NCBI GenBank assembly: GCA_030623665.1
Contig: JAUXLO010000029.1
Location: 1-11,411 of the forward strand
DNA length: 11,411 bases
Reading direction: 5' to 3'
Source: Planctomycetota bacterium
GTDB taxonomy: Bacteria; Planctomycetota; Brocadiia; Brocadiales; Bathyanammoxibiaceae
How positions within the stretch are numbered: the first letter of the stretch is position 1; every line of letters begins with the position of its first letter. The translations under genes and the position numbers were made by a program. Below are positions 1 to 7,333 of this stretch, piece by piece. The notes beneath the pieces were generated by a model. It had not been told where the DNA came from. It worked only from the letters and a program-made list of their open reading frames with translations, and did no database searches.

Positions 1-1
1 A

Positions 2-175
2 GTCTTCAATATAATGGTCTATAACCTTGATAACATCCTTGTGTCGGACCGTGATTTTAGCATCAAGGGCCTGGGGAGAGACGTTGTTAAGAAGTTCAAT
101 GAGGCCTTAACCGGCACCGACCCAGGGGATATAAGCAAATACGTAATAAGTTTCAAGAGTACGACACAATTTTGA
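2..175 (+). CDS. 3' end of an unrecognised gene (partial)
   Basis: An open frame enters from the left edge (first full codon at base 2) and runs 57 codons to a TGA at 173-175. The visible C-terminus is mixed hydrophilic and hydrophobic, with a Lys/Arg/Asp-rich stretch around KGLGRDVVKKFNEAL and the end sequence STTQF. I see no cysteine, membrane segment or family motif and do not recognise it. It is supported mainly by an uninterrupted frame up to a convergent gene and a small hairpin just past its stop. An ATG at codon 5 could be an internal methionine. It could also be a chance open frame, because only 174 bases are visible. Confidence 0.5.
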   Translation, partial: VFNIMVYNLDNILVSDRDFSIKGLGRDVVKKFNEALTGTDPGDISKYVISFKSTTQF

Positions 176-183
176 AGAGAAAC

Positions 184-197
184 CTACTGGGGAGTAG
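184..197. terminator. Weak bidirectional hairpin between convergent genes
   Basis: CTACT-GGGG-AGTAG forms a perfect 5-bp stem with a 4-base loop, in the 42-bp gap between the stop of the left-edge gene and the stop of the propeller gene. Moderately T-rich sequence follows on both strands (TATTCTGTTT on plus, GTTTCTCTTC on minus). The position suits a shared terminator, but the stem is short and neither U-run is clean. Confidence 0.3.
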
Positions 198-217
198 TAT
201 TCTGTTTAAAACTATCC

Positions 218-1993
218 TTATTTTTCCTTCCTTGCCCCAGGGGTGTCCGTTTTTTCCTGAAGGCCTTTTACCAGTTCTTCCTCTAATATTTCAAGTTCAC
301 GGGCCGCCAACTCTGCTTCTGCCGCCGCACCCTGCTTCCTAATTCTATCCAGCAGGAGGTGTTCCATCTTTTGTATTATGGATTTTCTGAAGCCCTCTGA
401 GAAGAGTTCGGGGTTTACCTCTGCTATTTCAGAACGCACCAGCTCTCCGCCTTCGTACAAGTCGTACTCAACATGTATTGTATAGACCTCTACCGTTATG
501 TTTTTGGCTTTTTCCCCCTGGCCAGCAGGTGTCTTGCCGGCCTCCACCGTCTCTGTCCCAGGAACATTCATTTCCTGAACGCCTTTTACCAGTTCCTCCT
601 CCAGTATTTCAAGTTCAGGGGCTGCCAACTCTCCTCCTGCCATCGCACCTTGCTCCCCAACTCTATCCAGCAGGAGGTGTTCTATCTTTCCTATTATGGA
701 TTTCCTGAAGCCCTCTGAGAGGAGTTTGGGGTTTACCTCTGCTATGTCAGAACGCACCAGCTCTCCGTCTTCGTACAAGTCGTACTCAACATGTATCATA
801 TAGACTTGTAGGATCCTTTTTTTGTATTCTTCCTGCTGTGCAAGAAGAGCGGACTGACAGAGAACAGATGGTGCGCCGATGATCCAACTGCCGGTAGTCA
901 AGGCCCACTTTTGCTTACCGTCAGGGCTTATGGCGTAGAGCCTGCTGTCTGTAGAGCCAACATATATGGCGCCATCCGTACCTATGGCAGGGGACGAGCG
1001 GATGGCATCTGCCGCTTTGAACGTCCACTTTAGTGTACCGTCGGGGTTTATGGCATAGAGTTTACGATCGTTCGATCCAACTATAACCGTTCCGTCCTCG
1101 GCTATTATAGGGGAAGACTCTATCATGTCCTCCGTAGCATATTGCCATTTAAGCTTGCCCTCTCCACTTATGGCATAAATGCTGCCGTCTTGCGAGGTCA
1201 CGTACAGGGTGCCATCGTTACCTAATGCAGGGGTGGAAAATATCTGCCACTCTGTGCTGGTCTTCCACTTTAGCTGGCCATCTGTGTCTACTGCATAAAA
1301 AGTACCGTCACTGGAGCCAAAGTAGATACTGTCGTCTGCCCCGATTATCGGAGAGGAGCGTATCCAATCGCGTGCGTTAAAATGCCATAGCAACCCCCCG
1401 TCAGGGTCTAATGCATAAAGCCTGAAATCGTCGGAGCCTACATATATCCTCCCCTCGCTATCTATAGTTGGGGCGGAGTAGATGCTATCTTCCATGCGAA
1501 CCTTCCACTTCTGCTCACCATCGGGATTAACCGCATACAGAATGTCATTACCGGCGATGTATATGGTGCCGTCTCCTGCCACGGTCGGAGAGTTAAATAT
1601 GGGCCAGCCTGTGTCAAAAGTCCACCTCAATTTACCCTCCGGACTAATGGCGTAGAGCTTGTTATCCTCGGCGCCTGCGTAGATAGTCCCATCCATTCCT
1701 AGCGCAAGACTGGTATGTATGCCGCCACCCGCCTGAAAGCGCCACTTTGTCTGGCCGTCAGAGTCGACGGCATAAAGGTTACCATCCAATGAGCCGATAT
1801 AAATTATATCTGTCGCTCCCTCTCTGGGCGGCTCTGTTACGCCGCCTAGCAACCCAGGATGTCGGACACCGCCGGTGTGGTGGATGTCATGTTGATACAT
1901 GGGCCAGGGGGCATCCTCGAGTTTCGCCTGGCAGACGTTCGAAAATAAGAGAACCAAAAAAGAGGAGAAGGTGAGAAAAATGTGGTTCTTCAT
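218..1993 (-). CDS. Secreted PQQ-type beta-propeller repeat protein with a duplicated C-terminal module
   Basis: A 591-residue protein. Residues 1-23 look like a Sec signal peptide (Lys near the N-terminus, hydrophobic core, VCQA before the likely cut), so it probably acts outside the cytoplasm. A WPMYQHDIHHTG motif at residues 30-41 is typical of the start of PQQ-repeat proteins. About eight repeats of roughly 40 residues follow (about 62-383), each resembling DGTIYVGS-D-LYAI-PDG-KW. Eight blades match the BamB and quinoprotein-dehydrogenase propellers, but I see no catalytic or lipoprotein signature, so a binding or scaffold role is more likely than an enzyme. Residues 397-474 and 503-580 are two copies of an unrecognised Glu/Leu-rich module joined by a Pro/Gly-rich linker. 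The ATG at 1993 has a GGAG about 12 bases upstream. The family call is firm; the function is unknown. It lies downstream of two SPFH genes on the same strand, across a 280-bp gap. Confidence 0.9.
   Translation of the reverse strand: MKNHIFLTFSSFLVLLFSNVCQAKLEDAPWPMYQHDIHHTGGVRHPGLLGGVTEPPREGATDIIYIGSLDGNLYAVDSDGQTKWRFQAGGGIHTSLALGMDGTIYAGAEDNKLYAISPEGKLRWTFDTGWPIFNSPTVAGDGTIYIAGNDILYAVNPDGEQKWKVRMEDSIYSAPTIDSEGRIYVGSDDFRLYALDPDGGLLWHFNARDWIRSSPIIGADDSIYFGSSDGTFYAVDTDGQLKWKTSTEWQIFSTPALGNDGTLYVTSQDGSIYAISGEGKLKWQYATEDMIESSPIIAEDGTVIVGSNDRKLYAINPDGTLKWTFKAADAIRSSPAIGTDGAIYVGSTDSRLYAISPDGKQKWALTTGSWIIGAPSVLCQSALLAQQEEYKKRILQVYMIHVEYDLYEDGELVRSDIAEVNPKLLSEGFRKSIIGKIEHLLLDRVGEQGAMAGGELAAPELEILEEELVKGVQEMNVPGTETVEAGKTPAGQGEKAKNITVEVYTIHVEYDLYEGGELVRSEIAEVNPELFSEGFRKSIIQKMEHLLLDRIRKQGAAAEAELAARELEILEEELVKGLQEKTDTPGARKEK
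255..487. repeat. Tandem in-frame duplication, copy 2 (C-terminal copy)
   Basis: This 233-bp stretch aligns without gaps to 573-805 at a constant offset of 318 bases (106 codons). I counted about 24 mismatches by hand, near 90% identity. It encodes residues 503-580 of the propeller protein, starting VYTIHVEYDLYE and ending LVKGLQE. Confidence 0.93.
573..805. repeat. Tandem in-frame duplication, copy 1 (N-terminal copy)
   Basis: Partner of the repeat at 255-487. It encodes residues 397-474 of the propeller protein, starting VYMIHVEYDLYE. The two protein copies differ at about 15 of 78 positions, so most of the roughly 24 nucleotide differences change the residue. The 85 bp between the copies encode a Pro/Gly/Lys-rich linker that is not duplicated. 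Confidence 0.93.
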
Positions 1994-2101
1994 TATTAAT
2001 TATAGCTCCGTCTTCATGCGAAGAAACTCATGTCCTTGGCCCCCCAAGTTGAACTTGAATAATATATAACTATATGACAGGTAAAGGGATATAGTACTTC
2101 A

Positions 2102-2168
2102 CCTTAGGCACTTTGACACCTAAAGTCGCTGTCCGGCTGTTTTAGATGGAAGCGATTGACCCCTAAGG
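2102..2168 (-). other. Potentially structured leader of the propeller transcript
   Basis: Within the predicted leader, CCTTAGG and CCTAAGG (2102-2108 and 2162-2168) can pair as a 7-bp stem. A nested TCGCT/AGCGA pairing lies inside it. I recognise no known riboswitch or RNA family. The rest of the 280-bp gap (1994-2273) is AT-rich and shows no gene; it also holds a CAAGT-TGA-ACTTG inverted repeat at 2045-2057. Confidence 0.25.
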
Positions 2169-2202
2169 CAAGGAAACGACAAGTAATTTATCCGGATAGA
2201 TA

Positions 2203-2255
2203 CCCCGCAAATTATACAACATTAGACTTCATAATCAAGTGGGCTTTTTGCGGGG
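2203..2255. repeat. 9-bp inverted repeat bracketing the propeller-gene promoter
   Basis: CCCCGCAAA at 2203-2211 and its exact complement TTTGCGGGG at 2247-2255 are 35 bases apart. The left arm covers the expected transcription start and touches the -10; the right arm lies just upstream of the -35. This suits a dimeric or looping regulator site. A terminator for the preceding gene is less likely, because no U-run follows on the minus strand. Confidence 0.4.
2211..2238 (-). promoter_or_regulatory. Candidate sigma-70 promoter for the propeller gene
   Basis: Read on the minus strand, TTGATT (2238-2233) and a perfect TATAAT (2216-2211) are separated by 16 bases. Transcription would begin near 2204 and leave a leader of about 210 bases before the ATG at 1993. 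The hexamers are bracketed by a 9-bp inverted repeat, CCCCGCAAA (2203-2211) and TTTGCGGGG (2247-2255). The promoter lies just past the stop of the second SPFH gene, so the propeller gene may be transcribed independently of that pair. Confidence 0.5.
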
Positions 2256-2273
2256 CTGCCGGTATGGTGGGCT

Positions 2274-3416
2274 TTAGTCTTTCTTCTTCTCTGGCGCGGC
2301 GCCAAACTTTTGTACCATCTGCTCTATATCAAGCAGGTCCACCCTTTGCGTGGTGAACTCAAGGTAACCGAGGTTAATATTCTTTGTGGCCTCCAGGGCG
2401 ACTATAAGGTCGCCTCCAACACCGATCATGGCCGCACGCCTCAGGTTTTCCCCTTCCGCCTTGGCCTTTCTGACCAGGAGTTCTCCAGCGGCCATACGTT
2501 CCGCTTTATAACGGTCTGACGCGGCCTTCTTCTCCACCCAATATTTATCCGCAGCCGCCATGAGCTCAGCTATGCGCTGGTTTACCAAGGCCTCAAGTAT
2601 GGTAAACTTTGCAATTCTATCGCCCTCTATCCTTTCCACCCAGGCCTCGGTGTCGGCGTCTATGATATTAGTAATACCCCTGTAGTCCGCAGCCTTTCCC
2701 TTGGAGATGTTCAGGAGGATATCGAGTTCCGCCAGTTTGACATTCTTAATCTTCCTGTCGAGTTTAGGGTCAAACTTCAGGTCTAGGAGAAGCGCATCTA
2801 TTATATCCAGGAACCGGCCGTCCATCCTCTTCTGGAGCTCCTTCAACGCCTGTTTTGCACGCTTACGCTTTTCGTAGGGGTCATAAAGGTGCTTCTCTGT
2901 CATCTTACCAAAAACGCTTCGGGCCACGTCAACCGTCTCGTTGTTCAAGATTACCTTATACCTGACTTTTTCTAGGGCGGTTTTCCTTGCCGCCTTGGGC
3001 TCATATTTCGCCTCTCCGGGGCCAAGGAGCTTTCTGAGCTTCCAGGCAGAGCCCCTGCGTATCTTGTATTTGATTATCAGCTCGACGCTTACGTCATAGT
3101 CGTCCACCGTCCTTACCTGTATAGGCTCCATGCGCCGGCCCTTTATCTTGTCCGACGTCCTGTTCAGGGTCTGCACCGTGCCGTCGTAGCGGTCCCAATA
3201 ATCCACAATGGGTATGCCCCTGTGCCAGCCCACAAAGTAGTCCTGTTCTACCACGCCCCTGGTTAAATCGGTGATTCCTACCGGCCAGACCTTTGTCCAC
3301 ACACCTATCTCATTTACATAGACCTTGAAGATGCAAAAAGGGACGGCGACACCGAAGAATATGACAAAGAATCCAATTATTCCGCCATAAACGTATAGGT
3401 TCTTCTTGGTAGCCAT
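2274..3416 (-). CDS. SPFH/band 7 domain membrane protein (second of a pair)
   Basis: A 380-residue protein. Residues 8-33 form one N-terminal membrane segment (YVYGGIIGFFVIFFGVAV). An SPFH/band 7 type domain follows at roughly 35-235, and an Ala/Glu/Lys/Arg-rich helical region at about 255-330 (ERMAAGELLVRKAKAEGE) is typical of stomatin, prohibitin and HflC proteins. Such proteins form large membrane-anchored rings that organise lipids or regulate proteases such as FtsH. The domain is divergent and shows no clear HflC signature, so I give no symbol. The ATG at 3416 is 18 bp from the stop of the upstream SPFH gene and has an AGAGAG Shine-Dalgarno sequence about 9 bases before it, so the two are almost certainly co-transcribed. 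The C-terminus is charged (PEKKKD). The domain family is fairly sure; the cellular role is inferred. Confidence 0.82.
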   Translation of the reverse strand: MATKKNLYVYGGIIGFFVIFFGVAVPFCIFKVYVNEIGVWTKVWPVGITDLTRGVVEQDYFVGWHRGIPIVDYWDRYDGTVQTLNRTSDKIKGRRMEPIQVRTVDDYDVSVELIIKYKIRRGSAWKLRKLLGPGEAKYEPKAARKTALEKVRYKVILNNETVDVARSVFGKMTEKHLYDPYEKRKRAKQALKELQKRMDGRFLDIIDALLLDLKFDPKLDRKIKNVKLAELDILLNISKGKAADYRGITNIIDADTEAWVERIEGDRIAKFTILEALVNQRIAELMAAADKYWVEKKAASDRYKAERMAAGELLVRKAKAEGENLRRAAMIGVGGDLIVALEATKNINLGYLEFTTQRVDLLDIEQMVQKFGAAPEKKKD

Positions 3417-3434
3417 ATGATTAACTCTCTGTAA

Positions 3435-4574
3435 CTATCTTTCTTCGCCAGCGGCTGCAGCGGGCCTTTGGATTTGCAGCTCTCTCTCCCTCAACAGTTG
3501 TGGTATTTCTCTATCGGACTTTAAAACAGGTGTACCCTGTACCGTTGCCTGCCTGAGCCTCCTTGCGTATTCAAACTTGACAAGCTGCCGGCCCCCCTCA
3601 CGCTCCAAGGCACGGCGCAGTGCCAGTATGCCGCCTGCCTCAGACTTTTTCTCTGCCAGGATTGCTATTGACAGCTGCCTCAACCTCTCAAACTGAGCGT
3701 CGCCCTCAATGGTTACCTTCTTGAAATATGCATCCGCATCACGGCGTATCCGCTCGGACGTGGCATCCGCCTCTATCTCTTTCTTGTTGATGTCGCCCCT
3801 GAATCTGGACACCTCGGTGTCCATCCTCCTGCCCTCTTCTATCTTCACGCGTCTGCGGTTCTCCCTGGCGGCCTCGGCCCTGTCTATCTGCACTTCCACC
3901 TCCTTGTCGGCAAGTCTTCTTGCCAGGATCTTTTCCCAATACTCCTGATAGTAGCGATAGTCCAGGATGTTTATGGCCGTGATCCTGATGCCGCGCGGCT
4001 CTATAACATCGTTTATCTCACCTATGGCCTGCTGGGCCTTCCTGTCACGCTTGGCCGAGTTTGGGAAGTCTTCGATCAAAAGCTCGCCCATATTATATCT
4101 CAGAACGGCCCTGATATAATCGAAGACCCACTTCTCCTTGTAGTCGTTACCCGGCCCTGAATCTAAGATAACGAAGGCGGCCTTCTCTGGAATCATCACG
4201 TAGCGGATAAGCAGGTCGAGGGATACGTCACCGCCATCTATGGACTTGACCCATAAGGGGTTACCCTTTGGATACTCAGGGGTGATGTTGTCTGAGGACA
4301 TGCGCAAGACCTGCTCTTCTTTGTCAAGTATGTATATGTCTTGCAGGATGGGTATGTAAATGATTACACCCGCACGGTCAATCGACTTTACGCCCCCCGT
4401 CAGGTTGTTAACGACTATTCCAACCTCAGAGGGCTGAACGTTGTAGTAACCGAGGTTTCTGACGACAAAGAAGGACCCTATGCCCAGCGATATGACTATG
4501 GCAGAGATTATTACTATCCACTTTACTGATATGCGCCGTTTGAACTTGCGCCTACCCTCAAAGTCCTTTTGCAT
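3435..4574 (-). CDS. SPFH/band 7 domain membrane protein (first of a pair)
   Basis: A 379-residue protein with a basic cytoplasmic N-terminus (RRKFKRRISVK), one membrane segment at about 19-38 (WIVIISAIVISLGIGSFFVV) and an SPFH domain from about 45 to 215. The domain begins QPSEVGIVVNNLTGGV, a typical band 7 opening in which the protein faces the non-cytoplasmic side or the membrane surface. A long charged helical segment at about 210-310, rich in Arg/Glu/Lys, is a probable coiled coil for oligomerisation. The length and the two-gene arrangement resemble HflK-HflC or prohibitin pairs, but the two proteins here are quite different from each other and from the textbook HflKC. It is the first gene after the strong promoter at 4622-4649, with a GGGA about 8 bases before the ATG. 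No FtsH-like protease is visible nearby. Confidence 0.85.
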   Translation of the reverse strand: MQKDFEGRRKFKRRISVKWIVIISAIVISLGIGSFFVVRNLGYYNVQPSEVGIVVNNLTGGVKSIDRAGVIIYIPILQDIYILDKEEQVLRMSSDNITPEYPKGNPLWVKSIDGGDVSLDLLIRYVMIPEKAAFVILDSGPGNDYKEKWVFDYIRAVLRYNMGELLIEDFPNSAKRDRKAQQAIGEINDVIEPRGIRITAINILDYRYYQEYWEKILARRLADKEVEVQIDRAEAARENRRRVKIEEGRRMDTEVSRFRGDINKKEIEADATSERIRRDADAYFKKVTIEGDAQFERLRQLSIAILAEKKSEAGGILALRRALEREGGRQLVKFEYARRLRQATVQGTPVLKSDREIPQLLRERELQIQRPAAAAGEER

Positions 4575-4594
4575 ACTATTTTCCCAATCGAAAA

Positions 4595-4647
4595 GACATC
4601 GATGTATTTTTCTAACATCTTATTATATAAGTAATAAGGGCGATGTC
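4595..4647. repeat. Inverted repeat and palindrome around the SPFH promoter
   Basis: GACATCG (4595-4601) and CGATGTC (4641-4647) are exact complements on either side of the -10. The left arm overlaps a perfect 10-bp palindrome, ACATCGATGT (4596-4605), about +10 to +20 of the predicted transcript. The right arm overlaps the -35. The placement would suit a repressor operator; the sequence matches no operator I know. Confidence 0.35.
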
Positions 4648-4649
4648 AA
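4622..4649 (-). promoter_or_regulatory. Strong sigma-70-type promoter for the SPFH pair
   Basis: On the minus strand a perfect TTGACA (4649-4644) and a perfect TATAAT (4627-4622) are separated by 16 bases. The expected start is near 4615, giving a leader of about 40 bases to the ATG at 4574. The 137-bp gap to mutS holds no gene, and I see no clear terminator for mutS in it. Confidence 0.8.
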
Positions 4650-4711
4650 CAGAAAATCCGCTTTTTTAGGCCCTTCCTTTTAATAACTCCATTAGTCGGT
4701 AAAGCTTACAT

Positions 4712-7333
4712 CTAATCCCCTTCAGTCTCCCTCAGCCGCTTCTTAAGCTCGTCTAGCTTGTTTAGTGCCTCTATGGGTGTAAGCCTTGTAATATCAAGCG
4801 ACTGTAAATCCTCAATTACCGCATCCCCTTTGGGCACAAAGAGGGGGAGCTGGAGGTCCTGGGCAGCCTCTGCCTGGTGTTGCCCCAGCCTGGGTCTCTG
4901 GTAGACGTCCAGGGAGTTCGCCTCGAGTTGTTCTAGTATAACCCTCGCCTTATTCACCACCTCCCTGGGTATCCCCGCCAGCCGTGCCACATGGATGCCG
5001 TAGCTCTTATCCGACCCGCCATCAACAATCTTTCTTAGAAATACCACCTCGTCGCCCCACTCCCTGACCGCAACATTGTAGTTCTTTATCCCCGGGAATA
5101 GGGCCGCAAGCCCCGTAAGCTCATGGTAGTGGGTGGCGAACAGCGTCCTTGCCCCAATGTTTTTGAGTATATGCTCGGTCATAGCCCAGGCTATGCTCAG
5201 GCCGTCAAAGGTACTTGTCCCCCTGCCTACCTCATCGAGTATTATAAGGCTGCGGGTCGTGGCATTATTGAGTATATTTGCCGCTTCCTGCATCTCCACC
5301 ATAAACGTGCTTTGTCCCCTATGTAATTCGTCCGATGCCCCGATGCGTGTAAATATCCTGTCAACCACTCCGATCCTTGCCTGTTTTGCAGGGATGAAGC
5401 TGCCCATCTGGGCCATAAGCAGGAGTAGGGCCACCTGACGGATGTATGTGCTCTTGCCCGCCATGTTTGGTCCGGTAATGACCATGACCCTGGTTGACTC
5501 GTTGTCCATGTCTATACTGTTAGGCACAAAATTCCCCGTCCCCAGCGTCTTCTCAAGCACGGGGTGCCTGCCGTCTGATATCCGTAATTCCGCCCCTTCG
5601 GTTACTTCGGGGCAGGCATAATTGTTCTCGGCACCCACCTGTGCCAGACATAGTAACACATCAAGCTGCGCCACACTGTTGGCAACCCTCTGAAGCCTTG
5701 GCGTATAGCTGGCTACCTGGGACCTTACGTCTTCAAACAGCTGATATTCCAGTTCCTTGGACCTCTCTTCGGCCGTCAGTACCTTGGACTCATAGTCCTT
5801 TAGCTCCGGGGTTATATAGCGCTCTGCGTTCTTTAGTGTCTGTTTACGGATATAGTCCCCCGGGATCCGCTCCTTATGTGTATTCGTGACCTCGATATAG
5901 TACCCAAAGACCTTATTGTAGTTTACCTTGAGGGTTGGTATGCCGGTACGGCGAATCTCCTCGGCCTGAAAGTTAGCTATCCATTCCCGTCCATTCCTGC
6001 GTATATTTCTTAACTCGTCGAGTTCCGGGCGATAGCCCTGTTTAATCATCCCGCCGTCCCGGATGGTCTGGGGCGGACTCTCTACCAGCGCCGTTGCCAC
6101 CAGCACCCTTACCTCCTCGACGGTCTCAAGCCCATCATGCAAGGACTGTAGTATGCCGGAGCCGACGTTGGAAAGCTCCTCCTTCAATCTGGGCAGGACC
6201 TCCAGTGAATTTTTCAGGGATACCAGGTCTCTGCCATTTGTGCGGCCTGAGCTTATCCGTGTGGATATACGTTCCATGTCAGAAATCTCTTTTAGAAGCG
6301 AGCGGAGGGTCCCCCTGAGCAAATGACCATCGTGTAGCTCACTTATCCCCTGCTGGCGAAATCGGATCTTTTCGGGAGATATGAGCGGAAAGAGTATCCA
6401 TTCCTTGAGAAGCCTTGCGCCCATGGGGGTACGGGTCTTATCCAATACCCACAGGAGGGATCCCTCGATCTGCCTCGTCCTGACCGTTTCTATGAGTTCA
6501 AGCCCGCTCTGAGTGGCGGCGTCCATGAGCAGGGTGTCTTGGGTGCAGAACCGTTCCAGCTTAGTGATATGGCCCAGGGAATTATTTTGTGTCTCTTTCA
6601 GATATTGTACTAAAGCCCCGCCGGCCCCTATGGCTGGCCCCAGCCCGTCGCACCCGAAGCCCTCGAGATTGGCGGTCCCAAAGTGCTCAATCAGCACCTT
6701 ATAGGCAGAGTCCCTGGAAAACTCCCAGCCCGGTCTCCGGGTTACCGTGACTCCAAGACCCGCCGCTAACTCCTTCATGAGGGCATCGTTATGTGCATCC
6801 TCCGGTATTATGCACTCGGACGGCCTTAGCCGGTAGAGCTCGTCCAGCAGCCGCGCACGTGGAATGTCTTCCAGCTCGAATCTACCCGTGGAGAGTTCCA
6901 CCCATGAAACACCCGCCATATCCCCTTTGCCCAGGTGTATGCCGGCAAGATAATTGTTTACCTTGTCCTCCAAGAGGTTCTCTTCCGTAAGGGTACCAGG
7001 GGTGATTATCCTCGTAATATCCCTGTCTACTAGCCCTTTCGCCTCCCGGGGGTCTTGCACCTGTTCACAGATGGCCACCTTATAGCCGGCCTTTAAGAGA
7101 CGCTGTATGTAGGTTCCTGCCGAGTGGTGCGGCACACCAGCCATGGGCACGGCCTTCTCGCCCTTGGCGCGGGACGTCAGCGCTATCCCTAACACCCTGG
7201 AGGCAATCTTGGCGTCCTCGTAGAACATCTCATAAAAATCCCCCATGCGGAAGAACAGCACGGCGTCCTTGCACCTCTTCTTAAAGGAATGGTACTGACG
7301 CATCATAGGAGTCTGGTCATTAGTATTTTTCAT
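4712..7333 (-). CDS. mutS: DNA mismatch repair protein MutS
   Basis: A full-length 873-residue MutS (family about 850-900) that binds mismatches and small loops and starts repair. The N-terminal mismatch-reading motif GDFYEMF has Phe33 and Glu35. The connector, core and clamp regions follow. The ATPase has a Walker A GPNMAGKST at 621-629, a Walker B LIILDEVGRGT with Asp700-Glu701, and the FATHYHEL signature. A QLPLF motif at 828-832 matches the beta-clamp-binding peptide of MutS. The C-terminal helical tail (LTPIEALNKLDELKKRL) is typical. The ATG at 7333 overlaps the stop of the preceding nuclease gene as ATGA, so translation is probably coupled; it has no good Shine-Dalgarno sequence of its own. 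Met10 or Met11 are possible alternative starts, since many MutS proteins begin near TPMMRQY. No mutL is in the window. Confidence 0.98.
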   Translation of the reverse strand: MKNTNDQTPMMRQYHSFKKRCKDAVLFFRMGDFYEMFYEDAKIASRVLGIALTSRAKGEKAVPMAGVPHHSAGTYIQRLLKAGYKVAICEQVQDPREAKGLVDRDITRIITPGTLTEENLLEDKVNNYLAGIHLGKGDMAGVSWVELSTGRFELEDIPRARLLDELYRLRPSECIIPEDAHNDALMKELAAGLGVTVTRRPGWEFSRDSAYKVLIEHFGTANLEGFGCDGLGPAIGAGGALVQYLKETQNNSLGHITKLERFCTQDTLLMDAATQSGLELIETVRTRQIEGSLLWVLDKTRTPMGARLLKEWILFPLISPEKIRFRQQGISELHDGHLLRGTLRSLLKEISDMERISTRISSGRTNGRDLVSLKNSLEVLPRLKEELSNVGSGILQSLHDGLETVEEVRVLVATALVESPPQTIRDGGMIKQGYRPELDELRNIRRNGREWIANFQAEEIRRTGIPTLKVNYNKVFGYYIEVTNTHKERIPGDYIRKQTLKNAERYITPELKDYESKVLTAEERSKELEYQLFEDVRSQVASYTPRLQRVANSVAQLDVLLCLAQVGAENNYACPEVTEGAELRISDGRHPVLEKTLGTGNFVPNSIDMDNESTRVMVITGPNMAGKSTYIRQVALLLLMAQMGSFIPAKQARIGVVDRIFTRIGASDELHRGQSTFMVEMQEAANILNNATTRSLIILDEVGRGTSTFDGLSIAWAMTEHILKNIGARTLFATHYHELTGLAALFPGIKNYNVAVREWGDEVVFLRKIVDGGSDKSYGIHVARLAGIPREVVNKARVILEQLEANSLDVYQRPRLGQHQAEAAQDLQLPLFVPKGDAVIEDLQSLDITRLTPIEALNKLDELKKRLRETEGD

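Noticed and set aside
473..718. Open frames on the plus strand across the duplicated module
   Set aside because: They are antisense to a well-supported repeat protein and show no family features.
2059..2085. Alternative minus-strand promoter TTTACC-15-TATTAT before the propeller gene
   Set aside because: The -35 is poor and the spacer short; the TTGATT-16-TATAAT site at 2211-2238 is better. The AT-rich stretch may simply be leader.
2156..2356. A 66-codon plus-strand frame in the gap after the SPFH pair
   Set aside because: It runs into the SPFH gene antisense, lacks a ribosome site and has no recognisable domain.
4650..4711. Rho-independent terminator for mutS
   Set aside because: There are A-runs and a short AGGGCCT palindrome, but no stable stem followed by a U-run on the minus strand.
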